A stretch of DNA of 64,000 bases from Iris pallida (Eukaryota > Streptophyta > Magnoliopsida > Asparagales > Iridaceae): NCBI GenBank assembly GCA_029216955.1, contig JANAVB010003400.1:10579868-10643867 (forward strand), written 5' to 3'. A program made the translations under genes and the position numbers. Each line of letters begins with the position of its first letter. Position 1 is the first letter of the stretch. The notes under the pieces were generated by a model. That model ran no database searches, was not told the DNA's origin, and worked only from the letters and a program-made list of their open reading frames with translations. Of this stretch, positions 31,714-44,446 are shown piece after piece.

Positions 31714-32960
31714 ATAGTGGAGACACGATCGCAGCGCTCTGGTCTTAGGGATACCACTGAGAGGTCTGCTACTTCTTATCCGACTCAGCCGGACCCAGGG
31801 ACCGCAGTGCCTCTTGTTCCAGCTCAGGTGGGCCCGTCTGTAACTTTTGGGGGTGCTCCTCCACCAGCTCCGAGGACTACCCCAGGAGTTCAGGGGATGC
31901 GACCACCACCGCCCCAGGGGATAGTTGATGTGGCGCAGTGTTTTGCTTTCATGCAGCAGATGATGGAGATGCAGCGACGCCAGGCAGAGGACATGAGGCA
32001 GGGCATTGATAATGCCCACCAGTTAGCGATGGTGGCAGCGGAGAAGGTGACTGCCCAACCCCAAGAAGGGCAGATTCAGCCATACCAGCCAAGGACTCCA
32101 GGTATTCAGGATTTCCAGAAGACAAGGCCGCGGGACTTCAAGGGTACGGAGGGTATCCTTTACGCGGACAACTGGATCGAGCACATAGAGGAGATTTTTC
32201 GTCTCGTAGAGATACCGGCTAGACTTCAGGTGGAAGCAGCGAGCAGCATGATGCAGGACCTTGCCCGCACTTGGTACCAGACCGACCCCAGGGTTGGTAC
32301 TACGGGGCAAACTTGGGAGGCTTTTAAGAAGCTTTTCAAGAAGAAGTTCTTCCCCGATACTGCGCTTGGCGCATTGGAGACGCAGTTTGAGAACCTAGTT
32401 CAGGGGAACCAGACTGTAGAGGAGTACGCCGGGGAGTTCTGCCGCCTGGGCAGATTTGTGGAGGGCCTTAGCGAGACAGCGAAGGCTAGGAGATTCAGGA
32501 AGGGTTTGGTTAAGAAAGTTAAGTCCTAAGAGCAACAGGAATGCTATATTTGAGAAGATTTTGATGGAAGCCATGGCAGCAGAGGATGATCTGGAGCTGA
32601 AGCAAAAGAGAGGTCGTGATTCACATGCAGCTGGTGGCAGTGGAGGACCGGCCAAGAAGCCCTATTTTTAGCAGCAGCATCAGCAGAGGCTTTTCCAGCA
32701 GTAGCAGAGGCCGTTCCAGCAGGCACAACAGAGACAGGGTCAGCAGGCACCGAGACAGCAGCAGGCCACCATTTGTGACTTCTGCAAGAAGCCAGGGCAC
32801 AGGTGGAGTGCGTGCAGGAAGAGGCTAAGCAAGTGTCTACTATGTGGTTCATCAGGGCATCAGTTGAGGGAGTGTCCTGAGGCTTTCGGACGTAAGGGAC
32901 AGGGAGCAGGAACCAAGGCTCCAGTGGAGCAGCAGAGGGGACCCTTGCCGACTCAGCAGC
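31714..32960 (+). pseudogene. gag: G1 gag (capsid and nucleocapsid)
   Basis: Gag packages element RNA. The start codon position reads ATA (31714) where G3 has ATG, followed by homologous VETRS. The retrotrans_gag core is clear: QDFQKTRPRDFKGTEG, WIEHIEEIFRLVEIP, ARTWYQTDP, FKKLFKKKFFPDTALGALE, QTVEEYAGEFCRLGRFVEGL. The first frame ends at 32529; a +1 shift near 32520 leads to IFEKILMEAMAAEDDLELK and, after two in-frame TAG stops (first at 32669), to a Gln-rich stretch and two zinc knuckles, CDFCKKPGHRWSAC and CLLCGSSGHQLREC (about 32770-32880). Nearly complete but broken. Confidence 0.9.
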
Positions 32961-33007
32961 AGAAGTTTGTCCAGCACCAGCAGCAGACTAGAGAAGGTCA
33001 GTAGGGG

Positions 33008-33250
33008 CAAGCTTTCGCCATGGCAGCGGAGGATACCGAGGCAGTAGGCGATCTGATAGCAGGTTTTGTTCTTATCGACTCTTTTCTCGCATTCGTATTA
33101 TTTGATTCGGGTGCTTCCCATAGCTTTGTGTCTGTATCATTTGCCATTAGACACCAGCTTTTTTCTGAACCATTGCCTAGGACTTGCAAGATCACGACTG
33201 GGGTGGTATTATCCTCGTTCGTGATGTTTGTAAGGATCGGAGAGTAGTTT
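33008..33250 (+). pseudogene. pol: G1 aspartic protease
   Basis: AFVLFDSGASHSFVS contains the DSGA catalytic motif (about 33105) in the same frame as the nucleocapsid. A TAG stop just upstream (33001) separates it from gag, and a one-base frame change near 33220 separates it from RT. It resembles the gag-linked retropepsin (RVP_2) of plant chromoviruses, which cleaves the polyprotein. The second half ([29 protein letters not shown]) continues in the next frame. Confidence 0.85.
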
Positions 33251-34398
33251 TGGGAGGCCGAGAACTGGATGTGAGTCTGTTCGTGATGCCATTACCGAAC
33301 TACGATATTGTACTCGATATGGATTGGTTGAGCAGGCACCATGCCAGTATAGATTGCCGCAGGGGTAGAGTTATTTTCAGCATGCCAGGAGAGCCAAAGT
33401 TCGAGTTCACCAGGCGAGAGTCAGAGCAGAGCAGCGGAGTTTTCTGCGGAGGTTCAGCAGAGGAGCAGAGCGTGCCACATCCACTGATAGCTGAGTTTAT
33501 GGATGTGTTTCCGGAGGAGTTGCTAGGGTTGCCTCCGGACAGGGATGTGGAGTTCTCTATAGACTTGGTACCCGACGCAGAGCCGATATCTCAGCATGTC
33601 TATAGAGTGAACAACAGTGAGCTTACGGAGCTGAAGAAGCAGGTGGATGAGTTGCAGGACAAGGGCTTCATTCGATCGAGTTCTTCACCATGGGGTACGC
33701 CAGTACTCTTTGTACCGAAGAAGGATGGATCGGTACGGATGTGTATCGACTACAGGGCACTCAATAGCCTCACGATCAAGAATAAGTACCCGCTGCCGAG
33801 GATCGATGGCATGTTTGATCAGCTGAGCGGAGCGAAGGTATTATCCAAAATTGATCTGAGATCAGGATATCATCAGGTGAAGGTGAAGAAGGAGGATATT
33901 CCGAAGACAGCTTTCAGGACTCGGTATGGCCAGTTTGAGTTCATGGTAATGCCGTTTGGGTTAACTAACGCCCCGACGGTGTTCATGAACTTGATGAGCA
34001 AGGTGTTCCACCAGTACTTGGACAAGTTCGTGGTGGTGTTCATCGATGACATTTTGGTATATTCGAAGACCCCAGAGGAGCATGAGGAGCATTTGAGAGT
34101 GGTTCTGGAGACTCTCAGAAAGGAGCAGCTTTACGGCAAGCTCTCGAAATATGAGTTCTTCTTGGATCGAGTTAATTTTCTAGGTCATGTGGTGACCGGA
34201 GATGGGATCTCAGTCGACCCGAAGAAGATCAGAGCATTTGAGGCGTGGACAGCACCGAGTTCAGTTGCAGAGATCAGGAGCTTTCTGGGATTGGCAGGAT
34301 ACTACAGGAGGTTTGTTCAGGATTTCATCCGGATTGCAGAGCCATTGACTAGGCTGACCCGGAAGGACGCAGAGTTTGTCTGGTCAGAGGAGTGTTAG
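33184..34398 (+). pseudogene. pol: G1 reverse transcriptase
   Basis: 404 open residues. The first 80 finish the protease fold ([19 protein letters not shown]). RT follows, with [87 protein letters not shown] and the catalytic [11 protein letters not shown]. It ends at a TAG (34396-34398) after WSEEC, where Gln is usual, and the frame continues into RNase H. RT appears otherwise intact, so this one change, with the loss of the gag link, is what disables it. Confidence 0.92.
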
Positions 34399-34413
34399 GT
34401 TGCTTTTGATGAG

Positions 34414-35112
34414 TTGAAGAAGCGACTGACGACAGCCCCAATTTTGACATTACCATTAGGATCAGGCGGGTTCACTATCTACAGTGATGCCTCAGGAAAG
34501 GGTTCGGGTTGTGTCTTGCAGCAGCATGGGAAGGTGATTGCCTATGCATCCAGACAGTTACGTCCGCATGAGAAGAACTACCCTACCCATGATTTGGAGT
34601 TGGCGGCGGTTATCTTTTCTCCGAAGCTGTGGAAGCACTATCTATACGGAGAGCGTGTGGAGATCTTTACAGACCACAAGAGCTTGAAGTATGTGTTTAC
34701 ACAGAAAGAGATCAACATGAGGCAGCGTAGATGGTTGGAGTTGATGAAGGACTTCGATATTTCATTACAGTACCATCCAGAGAAGGCCAACGTGGTTGCC
34801 GATGCCTTGAGCAGGTATCCGGTAGCTATGTGCTTGACGATGGATCGTCACCTATTAGCAGATTTGGAGAGTTTGGGGATCGAGGTGATCGTGCCAGGAG
34901 TTCAGATACAGATGTGGGGCCTTCAGATTCAGTTAGACTTGATGGAGAGGATCAAGTCAGCTCCGTTCGACGATGTTACTATGCGGTGTATCCGAGAGCA
35001 GGTTCGAGCAGGATTGTCAGATGTGGAGTTCGTCATTGCGGAGGATGGCACATTGAGGCACGGTTCCAGACTGTGTGTGCCTAGCGGAGAGCTTCAAGAG
35101 CAGGTTATATAG
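34414..35112 (+). pseudogene. pol: G1 RNase H
   Basis: In frame with [51 protein letters not shown] and [16 protein letters not shown] are the Ty3/Gypsy RNase H blocks, with the acidic residues present. RNase H would remove the RNA strand after cDNA synthesis. The frame ends at a TAG (35110-35112) directly before the integrase zinc-finger region (EAHRSQY), again where a sense codon is expected. Confidence 0.92.
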
Positions 35113-35946
35113 GAGGCCCATCGCTCTCAGTACACTATGTATCCAGGTGCCAACAAGATGTATAGAGATTTGAAGAAGCATGTATGGTGGTATGGGATGA
35201 AGCGGGAGGTAGCATGCTTCGTAGCCAGGTATCTAGTATGTCAGCAGGTTAAGGCAGAGAGACAGAGGCCAGGGGGACTGTTGTAGCCATTGCCCATTCT
35301 AGAGTGGAATTGGGAGCACATCACGATGGATTTTGTTTCAGGATTGCCGCGTTCACCAGGAGGAAAAGACGCGGTTTGGGTCATCGTGGACAGGTTGACC
35401 AAATCGGCCCACATTTTGCCATTCAAAGTGGAGACGTCTACGGAGAAGCTAGCAGAGTTGTATATGCGGCAGATTGTCAGGATAAATGGAGTTCCGGTGA
35501 GCATTGTCTCGGATCGGGATATTCGCTTTACTTTCCATTTCTGGCGGAGTCTGCAGACTAGTTTGGGCACTCAGCTCAAATTCAGTACTGCATACCACCC
35601 TCAGACGGACGAACAGTCGGAGAGGACTATTCAGACTCTCGAAGACATGCTGCGAACTTGTGTTCTGGATTTTGGAGGATCATGGGAGGATCACCTGTAC
35701 TTGGTAGAGTTTGCATATAATAACAGTTTTTAGGCCAGCATTAGGATGTCACCATTCGAGGCATTGTACGGGTGTAGATGTCGTACTCCCTTGTCTTGGG
35801 ATAATGTTGGAGAACAAGCTTTATTGGGACCTAAGATGGTTATTGACGCAGCTGAGAAGGTAAAGCTCATCAGGGATCGACTTCGTATGGCGCAGGACAG
35901 ACAGCGGCATTGGGCCGACAGCCACCGGAGACCTTTGCAGTTTGAA
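35113..35946 (+). pseudogene. pol: G1 integrase (before intron)
   Basis: In frame with RNase H. The HHCC finger is damaged: EAHRSQYTMYPG has Tyr for the second His, and VARYLVCQQ has Tyr for the first Cys of the CxxC pair. TAG stops fall at 35284 and 35731. The catalytic core is readable: ITMDFVSGLPRS (Asp), IVSDRDIRFTFHFW (Asp), TDEQSERTIQTLEDMLR (Glu). The family's DGQSER reads DEQSER. The GPY/F-like region continues across a putative intron. Confidence 0.9.
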
Positions 35947-36036
35947 GTATAGCTTAGACTTAGGATTAGAATCTTGTTGTTTATGATTTTGTTAATTATG
36001 TGATTGTTTAGTTAATTGAGACCATGCTTGTGCTAG
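35947..36036 (+). other. Putative 90-nt GT-AG intron in G1 pol
   Basis: The coding frame reads LQFE, then GTATAGCTTAG ... TTGTGCTAG, then GTTGGAGATATGGTATTC. Joining GAA to GTT restores FEVGDMVFLRISPTRG, the usual chromovirus sequence. The segment is T-rich, has stops in frame, starts GT and ends AG. Its length is a multiple of three, so the downstream frame is unchanged with or without it; the in-frame TAG at 35950 would stop translation if it stays. Confidence 0.6.
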
Positions 36037-36459
36037 GTTGGAGATATGGTATTCTTGAGGATTTCACCGACTCGAGGTACTATTCGTTTTGGTGGAGGAG
36101 GGAAGCTTAGCCCACGCTATGTCGGACCTTTTGTTGTCAGCGGAAGGGTCGATGACGTGTCATACAGACTGGACTTGCCCTCTTCCTTAGCGGGAGTCCA
36201 CAATGTATTTCATGTATCGCAGTTGAGACGGTATATGGCAGATCTTAGCCATGTACTGGACCATTTCGAGATTGAGGTGGGCCATACTCTCAGTTATCCA
36301 GAGCAGCATGTGGAGATTCTGGATCGACGGGAGAAGGTGTTGTGGAACCAGTCGATACCCTTAGTTCGCGTAGCTTGGAAGCATCACTCTCCAGGAGAGT
36401 CCACCTGGGAGAGAGAGGATGAGATGCGCGAACGATACCCCTATCTTTTCCAGTCTTGA
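36037..36459 (+). pseudogene. pol: G1 integrase C-terminus and chromodomain
   Basis: GDMVFLRISPTRG and KLSPRYVGPFVVSGRVDDVS form the GPY/F module of integrase. RLDLPSSLAGVHNVFHVSQLRRY follows, and the C-terminal VEILDRREKVLWNQ ... VRVAWKHHSPGESTWEREDEMRERYPYLF is a chromodomain-type motif, which in chromoviruses guides integration to particular chromatin. A normal stop ends it at 36457-36459. This part has no internal break. Confidence 0.9.
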
Positions 36460-36500
36460 GGTATGATTTTGTCCGTTCTTAATCATGCATTTTTGTCTTC

Positions 36501-36537
36501 AATTTCGAGGACGAAATTATTTTAAGGGGGGTATACT
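36501..36537 (+). promoter_or_regulatory. G1 palindrome and polypurine tract
   Basis: AATTTCGAGGACGAAATT is followed by ATTTTAAGGGGGG and then the 3' LTR. It primes second-strand DNA synthesis. Confidence 0.85.
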
Positions 36538-38299
36538 TATAGCATCCACTTTTTCGTAGAAGGGCATTTTAGTCTTTTTTAGCCATTTTGGCCTTTTGTG
36601 ATTTTCTAGATATGTTGACTTGTGTTGTGCTAGCAACTGGTTTAACCTTAGAGGACTTGTATAGGGGCCTAACCATGCCTTAGAATTATTATTTTATTTT
36701 TAGAATTTATTTTAGGCTTGATTTTATTTTTAAGGTTTTAATTGATTTTTTTAGCCTTTTTGCATGCTAGCCTTTTAGACTTGGGCCTATTTTTACTTAA
36801 GAATGAGTTGTCCCAAGTGAAAGAATAACCCTAGAGACCTATTCTTGGCTGCCCAACAGCAGTACCCCCCTCCCTCTTCATTTCATTTGTGAAGTTTTAG
36901 CCTCCACAAGTGAACCCTAAGAGATCCCCTTCTCCAAAACTCATTTTTCCTTCATCCGGAGTCCGTTTCTTCCCAAATGAACTCCGTTGCACTCGTCGAG
37001 GAGAGGAGGATCTGCTAGAGCATTTCTAACGAGGAGGCGGAGGCAAATGCTTGAGGGGAATCGGCCGACACGACAACCGAGGGGCTTCGTTCATTGAGTT
37101 TTTGATACTCAATAGGTAAACCCTATTCTACCATAGTAATTCTAGAATTTCTTTCATTTTTACATCCATATAGGTGCATTAGACTTGTCCATGAAGTTTG
37201 GTTGGATTTTGACTTCGTTTGATGGCGGTATCGGACTCGTGTCGGTCCTTTACGGCACGTGTTCGACGAACTTAGGATAGAAAGTTATTGTTTTTGATTC
37301 TGTCTTCATGGATGTTTAGATAATATTATTTTGATAAACTTTTGTGAAGACAGATTTGATATTGATGACGTTACAAAGGCGTTTCGGGCATCGGACGCAC
37401 GTGCACGGATCCCGTGCACGAGGCCGTGTGTGCCCTGCCGTCAGTGCGTTGTATCTCGATGTACAGGCCGTATTTTTGCGTGAAATTTCTTGAGAACGTG
37501 GGGGCAACCTCTGCCCCTATGCTTATAAAGTTTCACGGCTTTTTGTTGAGCGAGCGCGGAGAAATCCGACATGCACCGCTCAGCCGCACTGTGCATTCAG
37601 GCTAATTTTTGTCGCTGAAACGGACTTCGTGCGCGCATACGACGCAACGAGGACCCATTCCAGGACCTGGGACACATCGAGCTATACCTAGACTACCCGA
37701 GAGACCAACCCTGAGTCGTGGCGTGGCCCGACGAGCGAGCCACGAAGGCGGAACCGCGGGCACGAAGGCGCACGGGAGCGCGCGCACAGCAGGCCGCGGG
37801 CAGGTGCGGGGCTGCGTGCGTCGCCTCGGCACGACATGTCGCTGTGTGGCCCTTTCCTAGACCTACCCCAGGACCCCCCATCAACGTGCACAAGCGTGGA
37901 GCTTTTCGTTGTGTGTGCGGCGCTCAATCGAGCGGAAAAGCACGCACAAGCACACGTTGTCACGCGGTATCGAAAATTTCCGATACGCGTTCTGTTGACA
38001 CTACACGGACACGATTTTGAACCCATGAGTATACGAGTGCATCAGTGGGTCGAGACCAACGTGTATGCCGAGTTTCGTGGGTTCATTTGGTGTATATTTC
38101 ATTTTGGGTCGTTGTGTGAAAAATGGGTTTTTCTTTAAATTCGATTTTTAGTTTAAATATGAAATTTTGATTTCCAGTGAATTAACTTGTAAAATCTGAG
38201 TTTTTGGTACGTATACGAGGTTTTGGATTTGTGGGAAACAACTTTTGGTTTTATTTCATATTTTTCTATAATTTATGAGCATATGTGTTTTCCTTATAG

Positions 38300-38300
<1 letters not shown>

Positions 38301-38391
<91 letters not shown>
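38301..38391. repeat. (TA)n microsatellite in G1 3' LTR
   Basis: Pure AT run; counterpart of 29469-29578. Confidence 0.95.
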
Positions 38392-38397
<6 letters not shown>

Positions 38398-38535
38398 ATA
38401 TATATAGTAGAAGACCCCGTTGAAACCCATTGCTAATACATATATGTTGAGAATGGGTCAAGGGGGATTTAATTCCAGATTTTGATTCGCTAAACTATTT
38501 CAAAAACCATTGGCTATTCTTCCTTTTGAGCATTG

Positions 38536-38553
38536 ATATATATATAAAAAAAT

Positions 38554-38638
<85 letters not shown>
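38536..38638. repeat. (TA)n microsatellite in G1 3' LTR, second tract
   Basis: AT run with an A-rich interruption near 38546-38556; counterpart of 29726-29807. Confidence 0.95.
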
Positions 38639-38641
<3 letters not shown>

Positions 38642-38746
38642 TCCTATTTGTTTATATGTATATAATAGTATATTAAATTGTGGTATACCATGGTTGTGTT
38701 TGCTATTTGTAATCTCAGATTTGACCCCATTTCAGTAATCTCCAGG

Positions 38747-38748
<2 letters not shown>

Positions 38749-38811
<63 letters not shown>
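38749..38811. repeat. (CA)n microsatellite in G1 3' LTR
   Basis: About 31 CA units, against nine or ten at the same place in the 5' LTR. Confidence 0.95.
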
Positions 38812-38812
<1 letters not shown>

Positions 38813-40515
38813 GCATTTGTTAGAATTAAGGTTGGCTTGTATTGTAAATACATGCGTATGTATATATACCTATATGTGTATAGATATTTATGCTTGAGAA
38901 CCCTCTTAGAGTGGATCGTAGTGGTGAATATAACTATAGGAGTCCTAGGACATATTTGGTTTGTCATTTTGAGACTAGTTTAGTCGAATTGGCCGACAAG
39001 TTGACCAAATTGACAAAAGCCAACTTTGGGTCAAACTTGATCCAATTCAACTCAAACGAACTCTGAATGACCTAGAATTTTGTGTATGACCTAAAAATTA
39101 GTAGACGGACTAGTTGACCCAGGTTTGACCAGCGTTGACCAGGTTTGACCATAGTTGACCGAGGGTTGACTTTGACCAAGAGGGACCTAGAAGCATGTAG
39201 TCCTGCATTGTAGCTATTTCTTTTGATGTTGTAGATTTGGTTGTGACATGTGTATACTTTAAATAGGTTTATATTGCCCTAGTTTAGCTACACTTCATCA
39301 TCAGCAGTTCAGTTTGCCAGGTGAGTACATTCTCTAATCTTTTCATACTTCTTTGGATATGTTCTCTTGTTATAGACTAGTATACTTGATGCTGACACGA
39401 TGTTCACACGGATTAGTACCCTATGGATCTTTTCATGCGATGTTATCCCCTCGGATACATCGAGTATATCATATTCATGTACTTTATCGTGGCCATCATG
39501 TACTATATGTATTCATATTTATCTATGTGCACTCATGTGTTATTCATGTACACTCATGACCATATGAGCTTCATGTATAAAGTAGTTGTTATCCATGTGC
39601 AATAACATGTCATGTCTTGATCCTTGTGTATTGATTGGGGTAGGAAGAGTGTAGATGGTTATGTGATCATTATCCCCAGTAGGTATCCATGTGCAACTCC
39701 ATAGTTTATCCATGTGCAACCCAAACTGTTTACATAACCAATTCATGCTATAAATCACGTAGATGGTTACATTTCTCTATTTATCATATTTATACCTCAC
39801 CTTATAGTCTCTCTCTTGTTGATTTTCTTTACAGTGATTCATGTATAGTTTTTTATTGCTTGCTTTATATGCCCAATCCTGATATGAACTGTTGTGAGAG
39901 ATATGTGCTCGTTCCGTCCTGATTGGACATGTTGCAAATTTTACAGGTGATGATGAAGAGTTCTGTCCTACTTATTATGGCATTGGCTTAGATGACACTG
40001 GTGACGTGGACCCTCAGGAGGATCCAGCAGTCGCTGAGGACTTGCCCATAGTCTAGCTGAGACTTAGTATTTTTATTGTCTTTCTATTTGAGACATTAAG
40101 AGTTGTACTTGAGTTTGTTCTGGTGGTTTACACCTAGACTTTTATTTATATCTGTGACTCTCTTGAGATTTACTCTTTTGTGATTGAGTTACTTATTATT
40201 TACTCTCCATTCGGAGCTTATCCTAGACTGTGTTAGATATTGTGACTCAGGACAGCGTTCTACCGCCGACACTGCGGCGTAGGCTGGGCGTATTCACTTC
40301 TCATGCCCATTCCACTGGGTGCGAGTCGTGACATCTCAATACACAGTAATGAAACAAATATCAAGATTGAACATAATTTACTAAAGTTGGCCACCTAATA
40401 ATACACATGTTCGAGCAAGCCCGAGAAAGGAATAAGCTTGCAATTAATAGGCTACATAGCAACATGAAACAAAAATGTTGAAATGTATACAGGGAAGAGT
40501 AAATAAATACCAGAG

Positions 40516-40745
<230 letters not shown>

Positions 40746-41819
40746 CCTGAAACTTCAGTGAATCACGCAGCACCTGCCCAGCTACTCTATACAAACTAAT
40801 ACCTGGAGAGATCACCAGGTCCTCAGCAGGACATAGCAAGATACGAAAATACATGCCATAATATGAATTGAATAAAATGAATAACCCGAATCATAACACG
40901 GTCCAATATCTAGTCATCAATCAGTAAACCATAACTCTGACCAGTCATGATCAATGAATGGTATACCAGTCCATGATAACTCACTGTCCCATGATACGGT
41001 CGGACATAGGTACACGAACTAATCATTCTACGTGAATGCATGTTGAAGACGACTTTGGAGCGTATGGATAGGTTAATAAAGAATTTGCGTCGAAACACAG
41101 GCCGACGTCGGATCACGAGCTGATGTAAACATACATGCACTAGTATACCTCCTGACCATACCTAGCGCGCAGCTAGTGGCCGCTGTCAGACATATCCCAG
41201 GTGTATATGTGGCCCATAACCGAGTAACCACACCAATAACCGGGTCCCACTGAGGCTAAAATAAAATAATTGTCTGTCCCATACGCCTATTGATTGTATT
41301 TTTTGTCCCAAAAAATGTACAAATCGTATCCACGACTCAGACAATCCATATCTCAATACGAGTCTCTAACCGAGATACCATCTAACTCTGTATGTACCGA
41401 CACACGAACCGCTCGTACTGATGATCAATCGAATGCGTAAGCTCGTGCCAACAAAATGAATCCTCACTCATAGTGCCGTGTAATATCTCGTGTCAAGTCA
41501 TAGAAGTTATTGGGATAACTTCATAGTTTTCGGGTACGTCTACTAACCCGATCTAAGTCACAAACGCACGCACCCATAACATCGATGCCATCATCGATAA
41601 AACCCAAGTCATCCTTGGATACACACTACCAGTGTCACCAACTAACAACACAAGAATAAATATGAATGATGTAAACAGAACAAGTATGGCAAGGTATCTT
41701 GCCTGGGGTGAAGCAGTAATCCGAAAATGTCCTGCAGGCAAATTGTAACGTCCAAGAAAGGTAGCAACATAGGATTCTCCATGATTGTCGTCGGATGCTG
41801 AAAAAGCATCATCAATGTT

Positions 41820-42500
41820 TCCAAAATAGAAAAAATAGCTAAGATAGACTGTCCATAAGTCTAATTCTGGATACAGGGACAAAATGATAATTTTGGGTTC
41901 AAAATGCGGTCTGTCGTTGGATCCACTTGCATCAAAATATATGTCAGGATCAAAGTTATCAAAATCTAGCAAACTATATGTCTACGAACGATATGAACCC
42001 AATGGTATACCCATAATCGGATTCCGATGAGTCGATCTCAAAATGACAAGTTGACTCGGACGTTAAAATCTGGTTTGTACGAAAATACGTGTCAGAGCCA
42101 AAATCCACTAAATCTAGCAAAGTATATGTCAACGATTCTAGAATGATGATACAAATCCAACGGTACATCCAAGATTGGATTTTTATAAGCCGGTCTCAAA
42201 ATGACCTGTTGACCTGGACATTGAAATTCGATTTGCACGAAAATGTATACCGGAGCCAAAGTCTACTAAATCTAGCAAAGTATATGTCAACTAGTCTAGA
42301 ATGATGATATGAATCGAACGGTATATCAAAAATTGGATTTCGATGAGCCAATATCAAAATAACCCGTTGACCCGAAATGTGGGACCTATTTTGCATCGAA
42401 ATACGTGTCGGGGCCTACGACCACCAAATCTAGTAAACTATATATGAATTCAGGATAGAACAATGCCACGAGTCCATTAGTGGAGTCAGAATTGGAATCC
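41820..42500. repeat. 158-bp tandem repeat in G4 LTR
   Basis: AAATCTAGCAAACTATATGTC-type units start at 41962, 42110, 42268 and 42426 (spacing 148, 158, 158). Each unit also holds a GATGATA...AACGGTA...ATTGGATT block and CAAAATGACCTGTTGAC. Units are diverged. Confidence 0.8.
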
Positions 42501-44446
42501 GGAGTCCCAGGTCCGAAATTGAAATTTTACAAGTTGGAAATTACGTATTCGAACGACCAACTTCGGCGTCAAATTCAACTAATCAAACGAGCTCACAATG
42601 TTATAAAAATTTTATGACAAGAAGTTGGTTATACCAGCTGTGCATAGGAACTCGTGGTGCATCAAACAGAGCTGCGATGGAGGAGAAACAAATCCACGAA
42701 GTTGGCTCTACAAAACTGTCCAAAAATAGATACAATTATTCGGGCAACTTGGTTGCCAATTTTGACCTAACAAATGACAGAATTAATGGCTAAAATTTTA
42801 GGTGGAGGTAGAGCTATATATCAAGATTGTAATGGGGGACAGAGTTCAACGATCCAATGGTCGGATCGCCCAAAAAACATGCACAAAATTGCTGCCTCAA
42901 AACGTGCATTCTGACTTTACGTTCCTCTCACGCGTCGACGGAATTCTGTTTTCAAAGCCAGAATCGAATGTCTAGGGTATTGTGGCCAAGGCGGGCTGCT
43001 ACACGAAGGCATACAGGGGTGGTGCGTGTCACGACCCGCACCCACTGTGAGGGTACGAGTACGTAACAGCGCCCAGCCTACGCCGCAGTGTCGACGGTAG
43101 AACGCTGTCCTAGGTTACTATCTAATCAACAACTCACGCAATTATATAATGTACTTGTCAAAATTCAACTCCGAACGGAGGACAAGTATAGATATAATGA
43201 AATCTCAATCACAGTCTAAGCACGATAAGATAACACAGAAGTTTATAACTAAAGACTAAACAACGACATTTATAAACTACTAAATAATAATATCTCAAAT
43301 AAACTCAAATACAAACTCGTATCTCAGTTATTATAATTCAAGTTCTAAAACATAAAAACTAAACCAAGTCTACTAGCTAGTCTCCCGATCACTCCTGAGT
43401 GTCGGGGCCATAGGTAGCTAAGCCATCTCCTGCTCCAAGGCAAGTAGGGCAAATATCCTCAGGGCAAGCATCTGTAATATTTTTAACAGGTCCAGTCAGG
43501 ACAGAAACGAGTACAATTCATCAAGAAATCCCAAGTAAATGACAGAGAACTATAAAACAGTTATAGACAGTTGTATTGATGAATATGGCAGTTTGTATGA
43601 GTAATAATGTAGAGAGAAGTTAAGGTACAAGGAAAGTAAGGTAACTAAACAAGAAGAGAAACATAGCAATGAAGACTGTAAAATAAGATCTAGCTGAACT
43701 AGAGTATCATAATGAGTTTAGATGGTACAATATAAGTCGAGTGTAATCCCAATGTAAGTCTAATATAAGATGAGTCGAATGTGATTCTAATCATTGCTCT
43801 AATAAGGTGAATCGAATAAGGTGATACGAATAAGGTGATATGAATAGTGATTCACATGATGTTCTAATAATGATTCAAATAAATTATCCAAGTGTGTTTT
43901 AAAATACTTAGTTAGACATGTAAACGGCTAAGGGTAAATCCGGCACATCACACACCTGGCCGGGTGTGAAATGGCTATCGTTCGAATATTATTCACAGGG
44001 GGTAGTTCAAAATAGTGGGAATATTCACATGTCTAATCAAGTATTTCCCCGCCCATCTAATACAAATGAATCCAAAATTCGACACATCAATCGAATAAAA
44101 GTCCAAACAGCTTAAGAAGATACGAATATGTGGTTCGAATAGTAATTCGTATGGGGATTCGAATAATAGAGGTAAGACGAATAAGTATGTGTCGTATATA
44201 GGGATTCAAAAATAACAATACGTGTTTGTAACAGAGAATCACATACAGCTAACTAGAACTGAAGTACAGTAATTGACAAATAAATGAGAGAACTATCAGA
44301 GAATGTACTCGCCTACTACTCTGAAAAGAGTAGTGTAATATCAGATGTCTGCACCGGAGTCACAATATCCTAAATAGAGCAGTACAGGTTATAATATGTT
44401 TAAAATGAGGTAAATGAAGTTTATGATGCAATCAACATAATTCTAA

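Larger units (their letters stand above)
36538..40333 (+). repeat. G1 3' LTR
   Basis: Starts TATAGCATCC (TG changed to TA) and ends GTCGTGACA. Against the 5' LTR it has an extra GC-rich stretch of roughly 40 bp near 37770-37815, a much longer (CA)n at 38749-38811, and a GT instead of GC at the donor-like site (39321). Two of the five G-boxes are lost by single changes. Confidence 0.93.

Noticed and set aside
37602..38138. Overlapping frames in the GC-rich part of the G1 3' LTR, also seen near 28892-29368
   Set aside because: They are open on both strands and differ by indels between the two LTRs, so there is no sign of coding constraint.
41553..41972. 139-residue minus-strand frame in the G4 LTR with hydrophobic stretches
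   Set aside because: It lies in LTR sequence, overlaps the tandem repeat, and has no recognised domain or related frame elsewhere in the window.
41820..42500. Tandem repeat considered as a CRISPR array
   Set aside because: Units are diverged, have no unique spacers of constant length, and lie in a plant LTR.
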